A stretch of 51,634 nt of DNA from an uncultured Hyphomicrobiales bacterium (lineage in GTDB: Bacteria > Pseudomonadota > Alphaproteobacteria > Rhizobiales > Hyphomicrobiaceae): the NCBI GenBank assembly GCA_902826715.1, contig CADEFX010000004.1, positions 1 through 51,634 of the forward strand, read 5' to 3'. Of the stretch, positions 7,357-15,950 are shown piece after piece. The notes below the pieces were generated by a model. It was not told where the DNA came from. It saw only the letters and a program-made list of their open reading frames with translations, and did no database searches. How positions within the stretch are numbered: position 1 is the first letter of the stretch; each line of letters starts with the position of its first letter. The position numbers and the translations under genes are program-made.

Positions 7357-8235
7357 TCACGCCGATCCCGCAGCGAGGCGAGCGCCCATGGCCGTGTCGA
7401 ACGTTCTCTTCATGCGATCGAAGTCGGCTTCGCGACCCGTGAAATGCCGGAACGACTCCACAGCCTGATGGACGTTCATGCCATCGCCCGTGATTACACG
7501 GCAGCCGCGAGCTCGCGCCGCCTTGATGAGTTCGGTCTGCAGCGGCGTGTAAATGACATCGGCAACCCACTGCACTGATGAGAGGTAGTCGACCGGCACC
7601 GGAATGCCGGGGATGCCCGCCATCCCGACAGGGGTCGCGTTGACGATACCCTTGGCACTTCGAATGGTCCGCTCGAGGTCATCCGACGAATGGCTGCGCG
7701 CCGCACCGAAGGATCTAGCGAGGTCCGCAGCGAGGCTGCGGGCTTTCGCCCGGTCGATATCATGGACGTCGATGCGGCCAGCTCCGAGGTCCATCAGGGC
7801 GAAGGCGCAGGCACGGCCGGCACCACCTGCACCGACGAGCGCGATCGGCTGGTCCGCGAGCGCATGGGCGCCGAACGTCGCCTCGAGGTTGCGCCGGAAC
7901 CCGGTGCGATCGGTATTGTGGCCGGTTGCCCTGCCACCATCCGAGAACGTCACGGTGTTGACGGCGCCGATCTGGCGCGCCTCGTCGGAGATGGCATCGA
8001 GCAGCGGCATCACTGCCTGCTTGACCGGATACGTCACGTTGACCCCGGCAAAGCCCACCTGCTTTACGGCCACAAAGACGTCCTCTAGTCGGCGCCGCGG
8101 CGGGACATCGAGATCCATCAGGTGATAATGGCCACGCAGCCCGAGCACACGCAGCGCATCTTCCTGAAGCGTCGGCGCCAACGACTTCATGATATTGCCG
8201 CCTATCAGGCCGAGCAGATAGGAACGTTGGGTCAT
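7357..8235 (-). CDS. aroE: Shikimate/quinate dehydrogenase family protein (AroE-like)
   Basis: A 292-residue NAD(P)-dependent dehydrogenase that interconverts 3-dehydroshikimate or 3-dehydroquinate with shikimate or quinate. The N-terminal substrate domain contains SLAPTLQEDA in place of the usual S-x-S-P-x-x-H-N, then NVTYPVKQAV with catalytic Lys72 and GHNTDRTGF with catalytic Asp109. The Rossmann domain has VGAGGAGRACAFAL (about 134-147). NATPVGM and GDGMNVHQA are conserved C-terminal blocks. The ATG at 8235 has GGTGG a few bases before it and is preferred over one eight codons upstream. It stands alone, away from other aromatic-biosynthesis genes. The altered serine motif suggests a quinate/shikimate catabolic-type paralogue rather than the housekeeping enzyme, but this is inference. 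Confidence 0.85.
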   Translation of the reverse strand: MTQRSYLLGLIGGNIMKSLAPTLQEDALRVLGLRGHYHLMDLDVPPRRRLEDVFVAVKQVGFAGVNVTYPVKQAVMPLLDAISDEARQIGAVNTVTFSDGGRATGHNTDRTGFRRNLEATFGAHALADQPIALVGAGGAGRACAFALMDLGAGRIDVHDIDRAKARSLAADLARSFGAARSHSSDDLERTIRSAKGIVNATPVGMAGIPGIPVPVDYLSSVQWVADVIYTPLQTELIKAARARGCRVITGDGMNVHQAVESFRHFTGREADFDRMKRTFDTAMGARLAAGSA

Positions 8236-8399
8236 CTCAGTCCACCTTTCGTGACGCATCGCCCTCGCCGAGGCGTTATTGCGATGCAGGTTTCCTTTAG
8301 TGTTGGCTGCCGCCTCCTCGATGCAACATAAGAAAAGATCTCACAGGCCGGCGGCGCTACCCGTGGGCAGTGACCCACTTCGTACCTTTCATGCACTTG

Positions 8400-8552
8400 T
8401 CGCGCCCGGCTCGAGCAGGCGCCTTTCAAACGCCGCGGGCTATCGAACTCCTCGATAGTCACCACCACCCCTCGTCCGGTAGCTCTTAGAGATTGCGCTC
8501 CGAATGCCAGATCTCCTCGCCACGGTTGAATGAGTTCGCGTGATACTGTCAC
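8400..8552 (-). pseudogene. Possible relic of an SRPBCC-domain gene
   Basis: The stretch between aroE and phoX has no intact gene. A minus-strand frame here reads, over residues 14-48, a segment (DLAFGAQSLRATGRG then VVVTIEEFDSPRRL) that resembles the central strands of SRPBCC/polyketide-cyclase-like proteins, where a G-x-G-V-x-V-T-I-x-E-F-D-P-P-R-R-L pattern is common. The expected continuation is absent in this frame. A short run, MKGTKWVTAHG, in a neighbouring frame ends in a stop, so a frameshift is possible. This is pattern recognition only and could be chance. Confidence 0.25.
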
Positions 8553-8563
8553 GCAACTATTGC
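8546..8563 (+). promoter_or_regulatory. Candidate degenerate Pho box upstream of phoX
   Basis: CTGTCAC at 8546-8552 matches the PhoB half-site CTGTCAT at six of seven positions. After a 4-nt spacer, CTATTGC (8557-8563) is a weak second repeat in the correct 11-nt register, and GCGGCAT (8568-8574) a weaker third. It lies about 48 nt before the phoX start, where a PhoB-activated promoter would place it. Only one half-site is good, so this is tentative. Confidence 0.4.
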
Positions 8564-8610
8564 ATTTGCGGCATAACTAACCCGGCATTCGTACCCTGGA
8601 GCCATCGCCA

Positions 8611-10626
8611 ATGACGAAAGACAGCTTCTCGAACAAGGCCGAAGCGTTCGAGGCTTTCGACGATACGCCCCTGTCGCCCGCACACGGCGACGCTATCGGC
8701 GCGGTCATTGCGCGCCGCTTCAGCCGGCGGGATCTCCTCAAAGGGTCGCTCGGCGTCGCCGCCGCGACCGCGCTGTTCGGCGACGCCGCGCTGCAGAGCG
8801 CGCTGGCGCAGCCCAAGCCATCGTTTACCTTCTCGTTCCCGGCGGTGCCTGCGGGCGTGGACGAGAAGCACCACGTGGCCGAAGGCTACGACGTCAACAT
8901 CCTGATCCGATGGGGCGATCCGCTGTCGGAAGGCAAGGCCGCCTTCGATCCGCGCGCACTCACCGCCGAGGAGCAGACGCAGCGTTTCGGCTACAACAAT
9001 GACTACATCGCCTTCTTTCCGCTCGACGATCGCGGCACGCGCGGCCTCCTGTGCGTCAACCACGAGTACGCAAGTCCGGAGGTCATGTTCCCCGGGGTCG
9101 GCGTTCGCCCCGACCGCAACGACTTCGCCAAGATCACTGAGGCGCATGTCGGGATCGAGATGGCGGCGCACGGTGTCGCTGTTGTCGAGATTGTTTTTGA
9201 AGGCGGAAAGTGGAAGCCCGTCCTGTCGAGCAAGTTCAATCGTCGGATCACCGCATCCAGTGAGATGACGGCGGACGGCCCCGCTGCGGGCCACGACCGT
9301 CTAAAGACCGCAGCCGATCCCTCGGGCCTTAAGCTTTGGGGCACGCTCAATAACTGCGCCGGCGGGCAGACATCCTGGGGCACGTATTTGACCGGAGAGG
9401 AAAACTGCAACGGCTATTTCTGGACGGACCAGAAGGGTGCGGACGGAAAGCGTCTTAACAAGGGTCTCGGTGGCGCGCAGCAGAAGAGCTACGACCGCTA
9501 CGGTATTCCCAGCAACTGGTACAGCTGGGGCAAGTACCACGAGCGCTTCAACGTCGACAAGGAAGCCAACGAGTGCAACCGTTTCAACTGGATCGTCGAG
9601 ATTGATCCGCACGATCCGGCGTCCACCCCGGTCAAGCACACCGCGCTGGGCCGTTTCCGGCACGAAGGTGCCGAGATGATCGTCAACAAGGACGGCCGCG
9701 TGGTCGTTTATTCGGGCGACGACTCTCCCTTTGAGTATGTCTACCGCTTCGTTTCAAGGGATGCCGTGAAGCTCGGCGACAAGGCCGCCAATATGAAGCT
9801 GCTCTCTGAGGGCGCGCTATCAGTGGCGCGCTTTAACGATGACGGCACGGTAACGTGGCTGCCGCTGGTGTTCGGTCAGGGACCGCTGACTCCGGTCAAT
9901 GGTTTTCAATCCCAGGCCGATGTGCTGATCGACGCGCGCATCGCCGCCGATCACCTGAAGGCGACGCCGATGGATCGGCCTGAAGATGTGCAGCCCCATC
10001 CCACATCGGGCAAAGTCTACATCATGCTCACCAACAATGAGCGCCGGCGGCCCGAGCAGACCAACAAGGCCAATCCCCGCCCCGAGAACGATTTTGGCCA
10101 CATCATTGAGATGACGGCGCCGGGGGGCGACCACGCCTCAGATACCTTCACATGGGACTTTCTCATCAAGTGCGGCGACCCCAAAGTCGCAAAGATGGGG
10201 GCGTTGTGGAATCCGGCCATTGCCAGCGACGGCTGGTTCTCGTCGCCCGACAACTGCACGTTCGACTCGCAAGGTCGTCTTTGGGTCGGCACGGACCAAG
10301 GAAGCGCTTGGTCGCGCAAGACCGAGCGGGCGGATGGCTTTTACGCCATGGGCACGGAGGGCGAGGAGCGAGGACTTCCAAGGCTGTTCTTCAGATGCCC
10401 CGTGGGTGCAGAGATGTGCGGACTCTGTTTCACACCTGACGGGCAAACCTTGTTCTTGGCCGTTCAGCATCCAGGGACCGACGGGGTGAAAGACTGGAAG
10501 CCCTTCGGGCGCGAGTCGACCTTCGAGGATCCTGCCACCCGCTGGCCGGATTTTCACCCCGAGATGCCGCCCCGACCGTCCATCGTCGCCGTACGCAAAA
10601 AGGGCGGCGGCAGGATCGCCACCTGA
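8611..10626 (+). CDS. phoX: PhoX-family (DUF839) Tat-exported phosphatase
   Basis: A 671-residue secreted Ca/Fe-dependent phosphatase-type protein. A twin-arginine signal is present at about residues 36-66: FSRRDLLKGS, then a hydrophobic stretch ending in ALA before the mature start. An unusually long 35-residue leader precedes the RR motif, as is usual in PhoX. Family blocks include NHEYASPEVMFPG near the N-terminus, CAGGQTSWGTYLTGEEN in the centre (the conserved T-x-x-E-E-N region), and PDNCTFDSQGRLWVGTDQG with CPVGAEMCGLCFTPDGQTLF towards the C-terminus. PhoX releases phosphate from organic esters in the periplasm during phosphate starvation. It ends 17 nt from the convergent CoA-hydrolase gene. 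Confidence 0.92.
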   Translation: MTKDSFSNKAEAFEAFDDTPLSPAHGDAIGAVIARRFSRRDLLKGSLGVAAATALFGDAALQSALAQPKPSFTFSFPAVPAGVDEKHHVAEGYDVNILIRWGDPLSEGKAAFDPRALTAEEQTQRFGYNNDYIAFFPLDDRGTRGLLCVNHEYASPEVMFPGVGVRPDRNDFAKITEAHVGIEMAAHGVAVVEIVFEGGKWKPVLSSKFNRRITASSEMTADGPAAGHDRLKTAADPSGLKLWGTLNNCAGGQTSWGTYLTGEENCNGYFWTDQKGADGKRLNKGLGGAQQKSYDRYGIPSNWYSWGKYHERFNVDKEANECNRFNWIVEIDPHDPASTPVKHTALGRFRHEGAEMIVNKDGRVVVYSGDDSPFEYVYRFVSRDAVKLGDKAANMKLLSEGALSVARFNDDGTVTWLPLVFGQGPLTPVNGFQSQADVLIDARIAADHLKATPMDRPEDVQPHPTSGKVYIMLTNNERRRPEQTNKANPRPENDFGHIIEMTAPGGDHASDTFTWDFLIKCGDPKVAKMGALWNPAIASDGWFSSPDNCTFDSQGRLWVGTDQGSAWSRKTERADGFYAMGTEGEERGLPRLFFRCPVGAEMCGLCFTPDGQTLFLAVQHPGTDGVKDWKPFGRESTFEDPATRWPDFHPEMPPRPSIVAVRKKGGGRIAT

Positions 10627-10643
10627 CCCGCATCGCTCATCGA

Positions 10644-12650
10644 CTATGACATGGCACCGGCTCGGCGCAGCGCGCCGAGCACGATCGTACGTATCAGCCT
10701 TTCTTTGATCCCTTTGGGCTCGCGCACACCCATGCGGTCCAGCGCGGCCGCGTGATAGGGGTGCGGTGTTCGCGGGTTGAGGCCGGACAACACCGCCGCG
10801 AGCCGATCGAACCGCGTCCCGGACTTGAGCATCGCCAGGGGTGCGATCAGGGACTGCTCCGCCTCGGTCATTTCCGTGCCGAGCGGGAAGAGCGGTAGCA
10901 GCCCATCCGCGCGCATCGTGCCGAGGGCTTCCCGGACGCGCTCGCTCCAATTGTTGCACCATTCCGATGGAAGCGCGAACGTGCGTTCCAGCTTGCGCGC
11001 CGCTACAGCTTGGCGCAGTAGATCTGGCTGGGCCGAACTGTCGGACACCTTCAGCATTTCCACAATCGTGTCCCGATCCGATTTGCCCCGCAGGTCGGCG
11101 ATCCCGTACTCCGTCACGATGATGTCCCGTAACTGGCGGGGTACGGTCGTATTCCCGTAGGTCCAGACGACATTGGACTTTAGCCTGCCCCCGCGCCGGC
11201 TCGTGGCACGCACGGCGATGATCGAGCGCGCACCTTCCAGCTCATGCGACATGACGACGAAATCCTGCTGCCCTCCGACGCCACTCACGACGCGGCCGTC
11301 ATCGAGCTGATCGGACGACACGGCGCCGAGCAGCGTCGCGGTCATGCCGGTATTGACGAAGCGGGCATCGCGCCGGTGCTGCCGTTTCAGAGCCTCGTCG
11401 CCGTACAGCGCATTGGTGAACGAGATGGCGGTCATGCAGATGTCATCGAGATCGGTCGGCGCCATCTCCCGCAGCTCGCGATAGAAGGCCTGGCTGCCAA
11501 CGAAGAAGCCGGCGTGCACGAGCGCGTCGTTGATCTCGCCGACGCCGCCACGGGCCGGGCCCGATACACGTCGCTTCAGGATGCCTGCCTTCTTCAGATG
11601 CAGAAATCCATCGACGAGCATCTCGCTGCAGCCGTACAGGCCTTGTCGGAACGTACCCAGCTCGGCCTCGGGCGATGGCTCAACGCCTAATGCATCGAGC
11701 AGCGCGCGGAAATCGCCGTTGCGCGTGTGCCGCAGGATCAGGATGTGCGCGAGCGCGTCGGCAAATGAGCCGATACCGATTTGCAGCGTGCCACCGTCCT
11801 TGATGAGCGTGGCCGTGTGCAGGGCCATGGCATAGTCGGCGAGCGGCACGGGCTCCTTGGGCGGCGCAAAGAGGTCGTAATGCTTCTCTTTCGGAGTCAG
11901 AAGAGCATCGAATTCGGCGGGAGCGACCTCGGCATGACCTGGCATAAACGGCAGGTTCGAATTGATCTCGCCCGCCACGACGATGGGCTGCCCGGATTTT
12001 CGCCGTGCCGCGATGTAGGGTGCAAGATCGAGCGTGATGTCCGGATTGGAGCTGAGGCTGAGCCGCTTCGTGCCATCCTTCGGATGCGGCGCCACGAGCT
12101 GCGCCATGACGTTGATGCCAAGGTGGGCCAGGTGTCGCGCGACATGCGTGTAGTTCATGCTGACGTAGGACTGCTGCGCTTGCAGCACCGACATCCAGGC
12201 ACCGGCCTGAAAAAAGAATTCGTGAATCTGGATGTTGGAGGGCAGGCTGCCTTTGCGCAGCGCCTCGACGTAGTGAAGGTTGGGATAGGTGCCGAATAGT
12301 CGATCCAGCAGCGGTTCCACGAAGCGCCGCTCGATGCTGCTGCGATAGATCGGCCGGACCAGCGTCAGGCCGGTGAAGATCGTCAGCTTCAGGCGCCGGT
12401 CGTTCTCCACCATCCGGTAAAGCGCGTTGAGCAGAAGGTTGGGTTTGCCGATGCCGATGGGCACCGCGACCACCAGGTCCCGGCCGACCCGATCGACGAT
12501 GGCCTTGGCGCAGGACGACGGATCACTGTGATGATGCGTGGACAACGCTAGGTGCCTTTCCTCCAGGATCGTGAACTCCTTCTGCACCGCTACGACAGGA
12601 TGAGCAATGGTCGCGGGCGGGACCGCCATCTCCGCACACGGTTCATCCAT
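10644..12650 (-). CDS. Acetyl-CoA hydrolase/transferase family protein
   Basis: A 668-residue protein of the class I CoA-transferase/acetyl-CoA hydrolase family. The N-terminal half (about 50-250) corresponds to the AcetylCoA_hydro domain, and the C-terminal half contains the signature TEYGIADLRGKSDRD of the AcetylCoA_hyd_C domain, preceded by a GVGGQQDFV block. It is longer than 4-hydroxybutyrate CoA-transferases (about 430) because of an extended middle and C-terminal region, as in the long proteobacterial members. It would hydrolyse or exchange CoA on short acyl groups in the cytoplasm. It is divergent from livK with 93 nt between the starts, so shared regulation with the amino-acid importer is possible. 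The acyl substrate is not predictable. Confidence 0.88.
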   Translation of the reverse strand: MDEPCAEMAVPPATIAHPVVAVQKEFTILEERHLALSTHHHSDPSSCAKAIVDRVGRDLVVAVPIGIGKPNLLLNALYRMVENDRRLKLTIFTGLTLVRPIYRSSIERRFVEPLLDRLFGTYPNLHYVEALRKGSLPSNIQIHEFFFQAGAWMSVLQAQQSYVSMNYTHVARHLAHLGINVMAQLVAPHPKDGTKRLSLSSNPDITLDLAPYIAARRKSGQPIVVAGEINSNLPFMPGHAEVAPAEFDALLTPKEKHYDLFAPPKEPVPLADYAMALHTATLIKDGGTLQIGIGSFADALAHILILRHTRNGDFRALLDALGVEPSPEAELGTFRQGLYGCSEMLVDGFLHLKKAGILKRRVSGPARGGVGEINDALVHAGFFVGSQAFYRELREMAPTDLDDICMTAISFTNALYGDEALKRQHRRDARFVNTGMTATLLGAVSSDQLDDGRVVSGVGGQQDFVVMSHELEGARSIIAVRATSRRGGRLKSNVVWTYGNTTVPRQLRDIIVTEYGIADLRGKSDRDTIVEMLKVSDSSAQPDLLRQAVAARKLERTFALPSEWCNNWSERVREALGTMRADGLLPLFPLGTEMTEAEQSLIAPLAMLKSGTRFDRLAAVLSGLNPRTPHPYHAAALDRMGVREPKGIKERLIRTIVLGALRRAGAMS

Positions 12651-12743
12651 TTACGGCGCAGCATGCGCCATGTCATAGTGGCCATTGGAAGACACGCCAT
12701 CCACTCGCCGGCGTGGGACGACGATAATGGGGAGAAGGCGATA

Positions 12744-13985
12744 ATGCTTTGGATTGGGCGTGCAGTATTGGGAGTTGTCGTCGCGACGGCTCTATCGGCC
12801 GGCGCCATGGCGCAGCAGACGGTCAAGATTGGTGCCATATACCCGCTGAGCGGAAACGCGGCCAGCGCAGGCAACTACTCCAAGGCGGCCATCGAGCTCG
12901 GCGTCGACATCGTTAACAACGCGCACCCCGATCTCAAAGACCTTCCACTTGCGGCAACGCAAGGTCTGCCCGGCCTGAATGGCGCCAAGATCGAGGTCGT
13001 ATTTGCGGATAATCAGGGCACACCCGCAGCGGGCCAGAATCAGGCGCTGCGCCTCATCACCGAGGAAAAGGTTGTAGCGCTGCTGGGCGCCTATCAATCC
13101 GGCATCACCGTTACCGCAAGCGCCATGGCCGAGCGGCACGGCATTCCGTTTGTCACGCCCGAATCCGTGGCAGCCAACCTGACCGAGCGCGGCTTCAAGT
13201 GGTTCTTTCGCACCACCCCTGTCGCGGGCGACATTGCCAAGGCCTACGTTGAATTCTTGAAGCAACGCAAGACCGCCGGCGCCAAGGTCGAGACCGTCGC
13301 GATTGTGAACGAGAATACCGAGTACGGTACCTCCATCGCTTCGGTCGTGAAGGACGAAGCGACCAAGGGAGGTTTCAACGTCGCTCTTGTCATCCCCTAT
13401 CCCGCCAACACGACCGACGTGCAGCCACAAGTTCTGCAGCTCAAAGAGAAGAATCCCGATGTCGTCGTGTTCGTCAGCTATACGTCGGACGCGATCCTCT
13501 ATGCCAAGACGATGAAGGACTTGAACTACAAGCCGGCCATCCTGATCGCCGACAACGCCGGCTTCAACGATCCCTCCTTCGTCAAGACGTCGGGCGCCCT
13601 GGTCGAAGGTCTGATCAACCGCTCTTCGTTCGCCGCTGGCAAGCCCGGAAGCGTGTCGGCCATAATCAACGACATGTTCAAGAAGAAGACCGGGGTCGAT
13701 CTAGACGATCCCTCCGGCCGCGGCCTGCAAGGCTTCCTCACCCTGGCCGAAGCGATAAACCGAGCCGGGTCAACGGATCCGGCCAAGATCCAAGCCGCGC
13801 TACGCGCTACCGATCTCAAGGCCAATCAGGTCGTGACCGGCTACAACGGTGTCAAGTTCGACGAGAAGGGCCAGAACACCCTCGGCTCCAGCCTGCTCAC
13901 GCAAATGCAGGGCGGCGCATATGTCCCCGTTTGGCCCGCCGACAAAGCCTCAGGCGAGATCAAGCTGCCCTACAAGGGCTGGTAG
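12744..13985 (+). CDS. livK: Branched-chain amino acid-type ABC transporter substrate-binding protein
   Basis: A periplasmic type I solute-binding protein (Leu/Ile/Val-binding or amide/urea-binding family), 413 residues. A Sec signal peptide, MLWIGRAVLGVVVATALSAG then AMA, is probably cleaved after residue 23. Family features are VKIGAIYPLSGNAASAG at the mature N-terminus and VALLGAYQSGITVTAS around residue 110. The ATG at 12744 has GGAGAAGG a few bases upstream and is clearly the start; the longer upstream frame has no signal. It is the first gene of a complete five-gene importer operon. The ligand may be an amino acid, amide or aromatic acid, since these proteins diversify widely. Confidence 0.93.
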   Translation: MLWIGRAVLGVVVATALSAGAMAQQTVKIGAIYPLSGNAASAGNYSKAAIELGVDIVNNAHPDLKDLPLAATQGLPGLNGAKIEVVFADNQGTPAAGQNQALRLITEEKVVALLGAYQSGITVTASAMAERHGIPFVTPESVAANLTERGFKWFFRTTPVAGDIAKAYVEFLKQRKTAGAKVETVAIVNENTEYGTSIASVVKDEATKGGFNVALVIPYPANTTDVQPQVLQLKEKNPDVVVFVSYTSDAILYAKTMKDLNYKPAILIADNAGFNDPSFVKTSGALVEGLINRSSFAAGKPGSVSAIINDMFKKKTGVDLDDPSGRGLQGFLTLAEAINRAGSTDPAKIQAALRATDLKANQVVTGYNGVKFDEKGQNTLGSSLLTQMQGGAYVPVWPADKASGEIKLPYKGW

Positions 13986-14008
13986 CCATTTCGCTTGACG
14001 TGTCGTGC

Positions 14009-14031
14009 GCGCGGCAATCTCATTGCCGCGC
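14009..14031 (+). terminator. Strong hairpin between livK and livH
   Basis: GCGCGGCAAT (14009-14018) pairs perfectly over 10 bp with ATTGCCGCGC (14022-14031) around a CTC loop. No U-tract follows. A competing outer pairing, GTGCGCGC (14005-14012) with GCGCGCAC (14035-14042), is also possible. Its place between the binding-protein gene and the permease genes suits mRNA 3'-end protection or partial termination, which keeps binding protein in excess over the membrane subunits. Confidence 0.6.
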
Positions 14032-14076
14032 TCCGCGCGCACGCAAATCCTCCTTCCTTATTTCCAGATCGGGTCG

Positions 14077-14940
14077 ATGTCCCTTACTCTCCTCCAGGTA
14101 ATTGTCAGCGGGCTGCTGCTCGGCGCGGTGTATGCGTTATTTGCCTCCGGCCTGACGCTGATCTGGGGCATGATGAATGTCGTGAACTTCGCGCACGGCG
14201 ATTTCGTCATGCTGGCGATGTACGCGGCGTTCGTTGTTTGGACAGCCTTCGGCGGTGGGCCGGCTGCTTCAGTGCCGATCGCCGCGATGCTGCTCGCGAC
14301 CGTCGGCGTGCTGAGCTACTTCCTTCTCGTCCGGCACATCATGCGCGGGCCGATGCTGGCGCAAATCCTCGGTACATTCGGCCTGGCGCTATTCCTGCGC
14401 TACTCCGCCTTCTGGCTGTTCGGCTCCGACTTCCGCACGCTTCCCGACACGATCCTCGGGGCGCCGTTCGAGTTCTGGGGGTTGCGTGTTGACGCGCCGC
14501 GCCTGCTTGCGGGCGCAATCGGCCTCCTCGTCATCCTGGGACTGCACCTGATCCTCACGCGCACCTCTCTCGGGAGCAAGATGCTCGCGGTATCGGAGGA
14601 CGCCGTCGCGGCGCAGATCGTGGGCATCCGTCCGGAATACATGCAAGCCGCGGCCTGGGCCTTGGCCGCGGGCGCGACCGGCATCGCCGGAGCTCTGATC
14701 GCGACCTTTTTCTACACGTCGCCGACCGTGGGGGAGACGCTGGCGATCATTGCCTTCGTCACCGTGTCGCTCGGTGGATTTGGCAGTGTGCCGGGCGCGC
14801 TTGTCGCCGGCCTCCTGATTGGCGTGGTGGAATCCGTGTCGGCCTATGTCATCGGCCCTGTCTACAAGGACGTGATCGTCTACATCCTTTTCGTGCTGGT
14901 GCTGTGGTTCAGGCCGCAGGGGCTGATGGGCAAAGCCTGA
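14077..14940 (+). CDS. livH: ABC transporter permease LivH
   Basis: An inner-membrane permease of 287 residues with about eight hydrophobic segments. Family motifs are GLLLGAVYALFASGLTLIWG at residues 11-30, NFAHGDFVML after it, and SLGSKMLAVSEDAVAAQIVG, the coupling-helix region near residue 170. The ATG at 14077 starts at the family N-terminus; the longer upstream reading lies over the intercistronic hairpin. Its TGA overlaps the ATG of livM (TGATG). It pairs with LivM to form the channel. Confidence 0.93.
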   Translation: MSLTLLQVIVSGLLLGAVYALFASGLTLIWGMMNVVNFAHGDFVMLAMYAAFVVWTAFGGGPAASVPIAAMLLATVGVLSYFLLVRHIMRGPMLAQILGTFGLALFLRYSAFWLFGSDFRTLPDTILGAPFEFWGLRVDAPRLLAGAIGLLVILGLHLILTRTSLGSKMLAVSEDAVAAQIVGIRPEYMQAAAWALAAGATGIAGALIATFFYTSPTVGETLAIIAFVTVSLGGFGSVPGALVAGLLIGVVESVSAYVIGPVYKDVIVYILFVLVLWFRPQGLMGKA

Positions 14941-15950
14941 TGCAGCCGATCTCGAAAGATCATTCCCGTATTCGCGGCGCGCATCTCGTGCTGCTCGTGG
15001 TTCTTGCGGCCGTCGTGCTTCTCTATCCACTCCTCACCGCGAAGTTTCCTGTATACCAGCGTCTCGGCGCGCTCGTGCTGCTGTATGCCATTGGCGCGTC
15101 GGCCTGGAACATTGTCGGCGGATACGCCGGACAGGTTTCCATCGGCCATGCCGTGTTCTTTGGCGTGGGCGCCTATTCGGCAGTGCTCGCCTATCATCAT
15201 CTCGGACTTCCACCCATTGCCGGTGTGCCGCTAGGCGTTCTCGTCAGCGTCCTGATCGCGGCGATCATCGGGGTGCCGACCGTGCGGCTGGCCGGGCACT
15301 ACTTCAGCATGGCCACGATCGCGGTCGCCGAGTTGACGCGCGTCATGACCACCACCAGCGACTTTCTCGGCGGCGCGCAGGGCCTCACCGGGCCGACTGT
15401 GCCGCGCTCGGTTCTGGACCTCTCCTTCACGTCCTCGCTGCCGTACTACTATATCTTCCTCGCCGTCCTGGCGGGAGTCCTGTGGCTGACGTGGCGCATG
15501 GAGACGAGCCGCATGGGCTTCTATCTCCGGGCCATCAAGGACAACGAGCGGGCGGCCCGCTCTCTTGGCGTGATGGCCGGACGCTACAAGCTTTATGCCT
15601 TCATGCTGAGCGCCGCGCTGACGTCCCTCGCTGGCGGTCTCTATCTCACCATGTTCGGTTTTATCGATCCCGACTCGGGGCTCGGTATCCTGATCTCGGT
15701 GAAGATGCTCATCATGGCGGCGCTCGGCGGGGCTGGCCTCCTGTTCGGCCCGCTGATCGGCGCTGCCATCCTCGTACCGCTGGAGGAGATATCCAACAGC
15801 GTCCTGGGCGGTCGCGGCGCGGGCCTGACGTTCGTCGTGTACGGCGCGATCATCATGATCATCGCCCGATTTCTGCCTGCGGGGCTCCTCGGCCTGCTAA
15901 CCCGCCTTTTCAAGAAGAGCGCGGCGCCGGGAGATCGCGATGCTGCTTGA
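14940..15950 (+). CDS. livM: ABC transporter permease LivM
   Basis: The second permease of the importer, 336 residues, with about nine to ten membrane spans. Hallmarks are GYAGQVSIGHAVFFGVGAY and LAGHYFSMATIAVAEL, then RSLGVMAGRYKLYAFMLSAALTSLAGG split over the coupling region, and a GLLFGPLIGAA segment. The ATG at 14940 overlaps the livH stop by one base and is preferred over an in-frame ATG 36 nt upstream inside livH. Its 3' end overlaps livG by 11 nt. Confidence 0.93.
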   Translation: MQPISKDHSRIRGAHLVLLVVLAAVVLLYPLLTAKFPVYQRLGALVLLYAIGASAWNIVGGYAGQVSIGHAVFFGVGAYSAVLAYHHLGLPPIAGVPLGVLVSVLIAAIIGVPTVRLAGHYFSMATIAVAELTRVMTTTSDFLGGAQGLTGPTVPRSVLDLSFTSSLPYYYIFLAVLAGVLWLTWRMETSRMGFYLRAIKDNERAARSLGVMAGRYKLYAFMLSAALTSLAGGLYLTMFGFIDPDSGLGILISVKMLIMAALGGAGLLFGPLIGAAILVPLEEISNSVLGGRGAGLTFVVYGAIIMIIARFLPAGLLGLLTRLFKKSAAPGDRDAA

